Shown: positions 7,233 through 8,457 of the stretch, piece after piece
Layout: each line of letters starts with the position of its first letter
Position numbering within the stretch: the first letter of the stretch is position 1
From: an uncultured Lachnospiraceae bacterium
GTDB lineage: Bacteria > Bacillota > Clostridia > Lachnospirales > Lachnospiraceae
Assembly: GCA_948794795.1 (NCBI GenBank)
Contig: CAQGLR010000075.1
Location: 1-8,457, forward strand
Reading direction: 5' to 3'
DNA length: 8,457 nucleotides
The notes under the pieces: generated by a model
Told to the model about the DNA's origin: nothing
Databases searched by the model: none
What the model saw: the letters and a program-made list of their open reading frames with translations, nothing else
Program-made: the position numbers and the translations under genes

Positions 7233-7403
7233 ATTACCACTCCTTTTTGGTTTTCTAAGCTGTCAGAAAACCCAGAAGGGTGCTAATTTAGTCCCAAGTT
7301 AGAAAATATGAAATTTAGTCCTGAAATGATTTTAGCATACCCTGCCGGTTTTTTCCACTGTTTTTTATTATATTTTTTGATACTTTTATGGCATAATCAT
7401 AAA
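7233..7403 (-). promoter_or_regulatory. Leader and probable promoter region of the recombinase operon
   Basis: This is 171 bases without a gene, AT-rich on its right side. Minus-strand promoter candidates are an extended -10, TGC-TAAAAT, at 7334-7329, with TGGAAA at 7357-7352 and a 17-base spacer; a perfect TATAAT at 7372-7367 without a clear -35; and TTGAGA with TATAAT across the end of the upstream gene (7429-7424 and 7408-7403, 15-base spacer). I cannot choose among them. The AAAGGAG for the first recombinase gene is at its left edge. No convincing terminator separates it from the upstream small gene, so read-through is also possible. Confidence 0.4.
7285..7321 (-). repeat. Two direct repeats GGACTAAATT in the recombinase leader
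   Basis: Minus-strand GGACTAAATT occurs at 7321-7312 and again at 7294-7285, start to start 27 bases (close to two and a half helical turns). The pair lies just downstream of the candidate -10 at 7334-7329 and upstream of the first recombinase gene, a position that would suit an operator or a recombinase-binding site. The function is inferred; the repeat itself is plain in the sequence. Confidence 0.45.
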
Positions 7404-7652
7404 TTATACAGATAAAAGCAGGTTCTCAAACGCTTCATCAAAAGAAATGCCACCTTCTGTGAACTGCACTTTTACTTTCATCCCTCCAACACATACCATA
7501 TAGGGATTCCTTGTTTTCCTAACATACTGCTTTTTCCTTTCATCAAGTGGAAGCTCCCTGTTAATCCTGATTTTGCTGATATCCGCCAGATTTTCCAGTC
7601 CTGCATCTTCAAAACTGGTTTCCAGCATTTTCCTGTGTCCTTCTGCTGTCAC
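7404..7652 (-). CDS. Small conserved-type hypothetical protein (DUF6870-like), GTG start
   Basis: This is a small soluble protein of 82 residues with no known function. I place the start at GTG 7652-7650 because a perfect TAAGGAGG (7669-7662) lies 9 bases before it. The upstream ATG at 7709 would add an odd hydrophobic MYIAVIYLAALFF stretch and has a poorer site. The protein then begins (M)TAEGHRKMLETSF, followed by DISKIRINRELPLDERKK, then RNPYMVCVGGMKVKVQF and a C-terminal FDEAFENLLLSV. The order of these blocks, with the NPY motif followed by a short beta-like stretch, resembles the DUF6870 proteins that I recall from Firmicute mobile elements. I rely on memory for that name. The gene lies between the toxin gene and the recombinase operon, on the same strand. 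It is not an evident antitoxin: it follows the toxin and carries no recognisable DNA-binding fold. Confidence 0.7.
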   Translation of the reverse strand: MTAEGHRKMLETSFEDAGLENLADISKIRINRELPLDERKKQYVRKTRNPYMVCVGGMKVKVQFTEGGISFDEAFENLLLSV

Positions 7653-7709
7653 TTCTGCCTGCCTCCTTATAAAAAATAATGCTGCCAGATATATGACAGC
7701 TATGTACAT

Positions 7710-7746
7710 GCTGTGAAAAGCCTTTTTCCACAGCCATTTTTTAAAT
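7710..7746 (+). terminator. Candidate intrinsic terminator, plus-strand polarity
   Basis: GCTGTG (7710-7715) pairs with CACAGC (7729-7734). The stem is extended by AAAA/TTTT around a GCCT loop with one bulge, and on the plus strand it is followed by CATTTTTTAAA. This is the shape of a plus-strand terminator, yet no plus-strand gene lies upstream in the window. On the minus strand the same hairpin sits between mazF and the next gene without a T-run, so there it could only be a processing or stability element. Confidence 0.4.
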
Positions 7747-7757
7747 ATTTATGTGTT

Positions 7758-8126
7758 TTAATTATACTGGTCAAATACGCCAACCTGGACCTGCACCGCT
7801 TCTGTTATCCTTAAAAGTGTTTCTGCATCTACAGTCCCTATATATTCTATAATCTGCCTGGAATCTAAAGCTGTCACCTGCTCACACAATGCAACACTGT
7901 CCTGTACAAGCCCCCTGCTTTTCCTTGAAGGTACAAGAACATGTACAGGCAGGTCCTGTTTTTTAGAAATTTTTGATGATAATGGCACTACTGTAAACAC
8001 AGTACTGTATCTGTTTGCTTTATTATTGCTTATTACCACTACCGGACGTATACCACCCTGCATACTGCCATGGTATTCTGTCCCTAAATCTGCATAAAAA
8101 ATATTACCACGCTTTATATCTGTCAT
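7758..8126 (-). CDS. mazF: MazF/PemK-family toxin (mRNA interferase)
   Basis: This 122-residue protein belongs to the family of ribosome-independent endoribonucleases that cut mRNA at short sequences and stop growth when not bound by an antitoxin. The start ATG at 8126 (MTDIKRGNIFYADLG) follows GGAGGT with an 8-base gap. The longer frame to 8180 would add a Trp-rich tail unlike the family. Family blocks are RGNIFYADLG at 6-15, GGIRPVVVISNN at 24-35 with the expected catalytic Arg27, VVPLSSK at 46-52 with Ser50 where NdoA/MazF has its catalytic Thr, PVHVLVP in the middle, and SVALCEQVTALDSRQI near the C-terminus. Length is normal. No MazE-like antitoxin is visible on either side; the gene downstream is unrelated. 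It could stabilise the element or simply be linked cargo. A weak TATTAT box at 8186-8181 may serve as a -10. Confidence 0.93.
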   Translation of the reverse strand: MTDIKRGNIFYADLGTEYHGSMQGGIRPVVVISNNKANRYSTVFTVVPLSSKISKKQDLPVHVLVPSRKSRGLVQDSVALCEQVTALDSRQIIEYIGTVDAETLLRITEAVQVQVGVFDQYN

Positions 8127-8457
8127 TACACTGCACCTCCATAACCATAACACACCCTGCCTCCATCTGTGATACCACACATAATAAATTTTCTGGATTT
8201 TTACAGGAAGATACGCCGACTGTTATCCCCTGGAATAAAGAAACTGTTTTACTGCATACTGGTTTAAAGCAGTACCAATTATTTTTTACAGTTTCCTTAT
8301 CCCAAAAGACAACGTGGCAAAACTGCCACATTATCCTTAAAAATCCAAATAACTAATTATTCCATGTAAGTTCTTTCTTACATCCCCCAGCCGGGTAACA
8401 TACACCATAAGTGCGAACTTAAGAAAAAAATATACGAAACAAGGCTTTTAGGTGCCT
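8127..8457. other. Gene-poor stretch upstream of mazF with hairpins
   Basis: I see no convincing gene in these 331 bases. They hold the toxin ribosome binding site at the left edge, a perfect small hairpin GTGGCA-AAAC-TGCCAC at 8314-8329, a second at 8364-8383, and the transfer-origin-like sequence at 8408-8422. No MazE-like open frame is present. The two hairpins have no adjoining T-run on either strand that would make them good terminators. Confidence 0.5.
8364..8422 (+). other. Candidate transfer origin (oriT) of MOBQ type
   Basis: The plus strand reads CCATAAGTGCGAACTTA near 8406-8422. The core TAAGTGCG followed by a C-T-T-A end resembles the nick region TAAGTGCGCCCTTA known from MOBQ relaxase systems of pSK41/pGO1 and, more loosely, RSF1010. 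As recalled, 12 of those 14 bases match, with AA in place of CC. It can fold as TAAGT-GCGA-ACTTA. About 25 bases upstream, ATGTAAG (8364-8370) and CTTACAT (8377-8383) form an inverted repeat, as is usual beside a nick site. A relaxase of the same broad MOBQ group is present as a fragment at the left edge. The comparison is from memory. Confidence 0.42.

Noticed and set aside
8081..8180. N-terminal extension of MazF to 8180
   Set aside because: The extra residues (Trp-rich) do not resemble the family, and a strong GGAGGT lies at the right distance from the ATG at 8126.
8104..8331. 75-codon minus-strand open frame upstream of mazF, a possible antitoxin
   Set aside because: The composition is Cys/Trp/Val-rich without any known fold, its Shine-Dalgarno-like AAGGA is only 2 bases from the ATG, and it covers the mazF ribosome binding site and the start of mazF in another frame.
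8411..8457. GC-poor tail with AGGC/GCCT at the right edge as a terminator
   Set aside because: The stem is only four base pairs with an eight-base loop, and the window ends there, so it cannot be judged.

Overview
The window looks like accessory DNA from a low-to-middling GC gut-type Firmicute (Clostridia, most likely Lachnospiraceae-like). This rests on the consensus AAGGAGG ribosome binding sites, the AT-rich intergenic DNA, and the combination of tandem large serine recombinases, a MazF toxin and a MobA/MobL relaxase fragment. Every gene I can support is on the minus strand, so the biological reading direction is right to left. I see no tRNA, rRNA or CRISPR array.

Right part (about 8457 to 7233): a 330-base stretch without a convincing gene holds a sequence resembling the nick region of MOBQ-type transfer origins. 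It is followed by a mazF-type toxin gene without a visible antitoxin and a small GTG-started gene of unknown function. A leader with tandem direct repeats comes next.

Middle (7232 to 2308): three full-length large serine recombinase genes overlap one another in a single operon. All three keep the catalytic serine, the recombinase DNA-binding domain and a zinc ribbon. They are the likely integration/excision machinery of a mobilizable element, and the left end of that element lies just beyond the third gene, near 2168.

Left part (2307 to 1): a hairpin plus a 22-base end motif closes the recombinase element at about 2168. It abuts the last ~65 codons of another serine recombinase. That remnant is followed by a diverged second copy of the hairpin/end motif, then by an intact AT-rich gene of 526 codons. 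Its C-terminus is a DisA_N/diadenylate-cyclase-like domain and its long N-terminus looks like a sensor region. A third hairpin/end motif follows and abuts a MobA/MobL relaxase fragment that lacks its N-terminus. I read this as stacked or nested insertions of serine-recombinase elements, with the nucleotide-cyclase-like gene trapped as cargo between two element ends.

The two points most worth following up are the predicted nucleotide-second-messenger synthase carried as cargo, and the thrice-repeated end structure that shows where successive elements joined.
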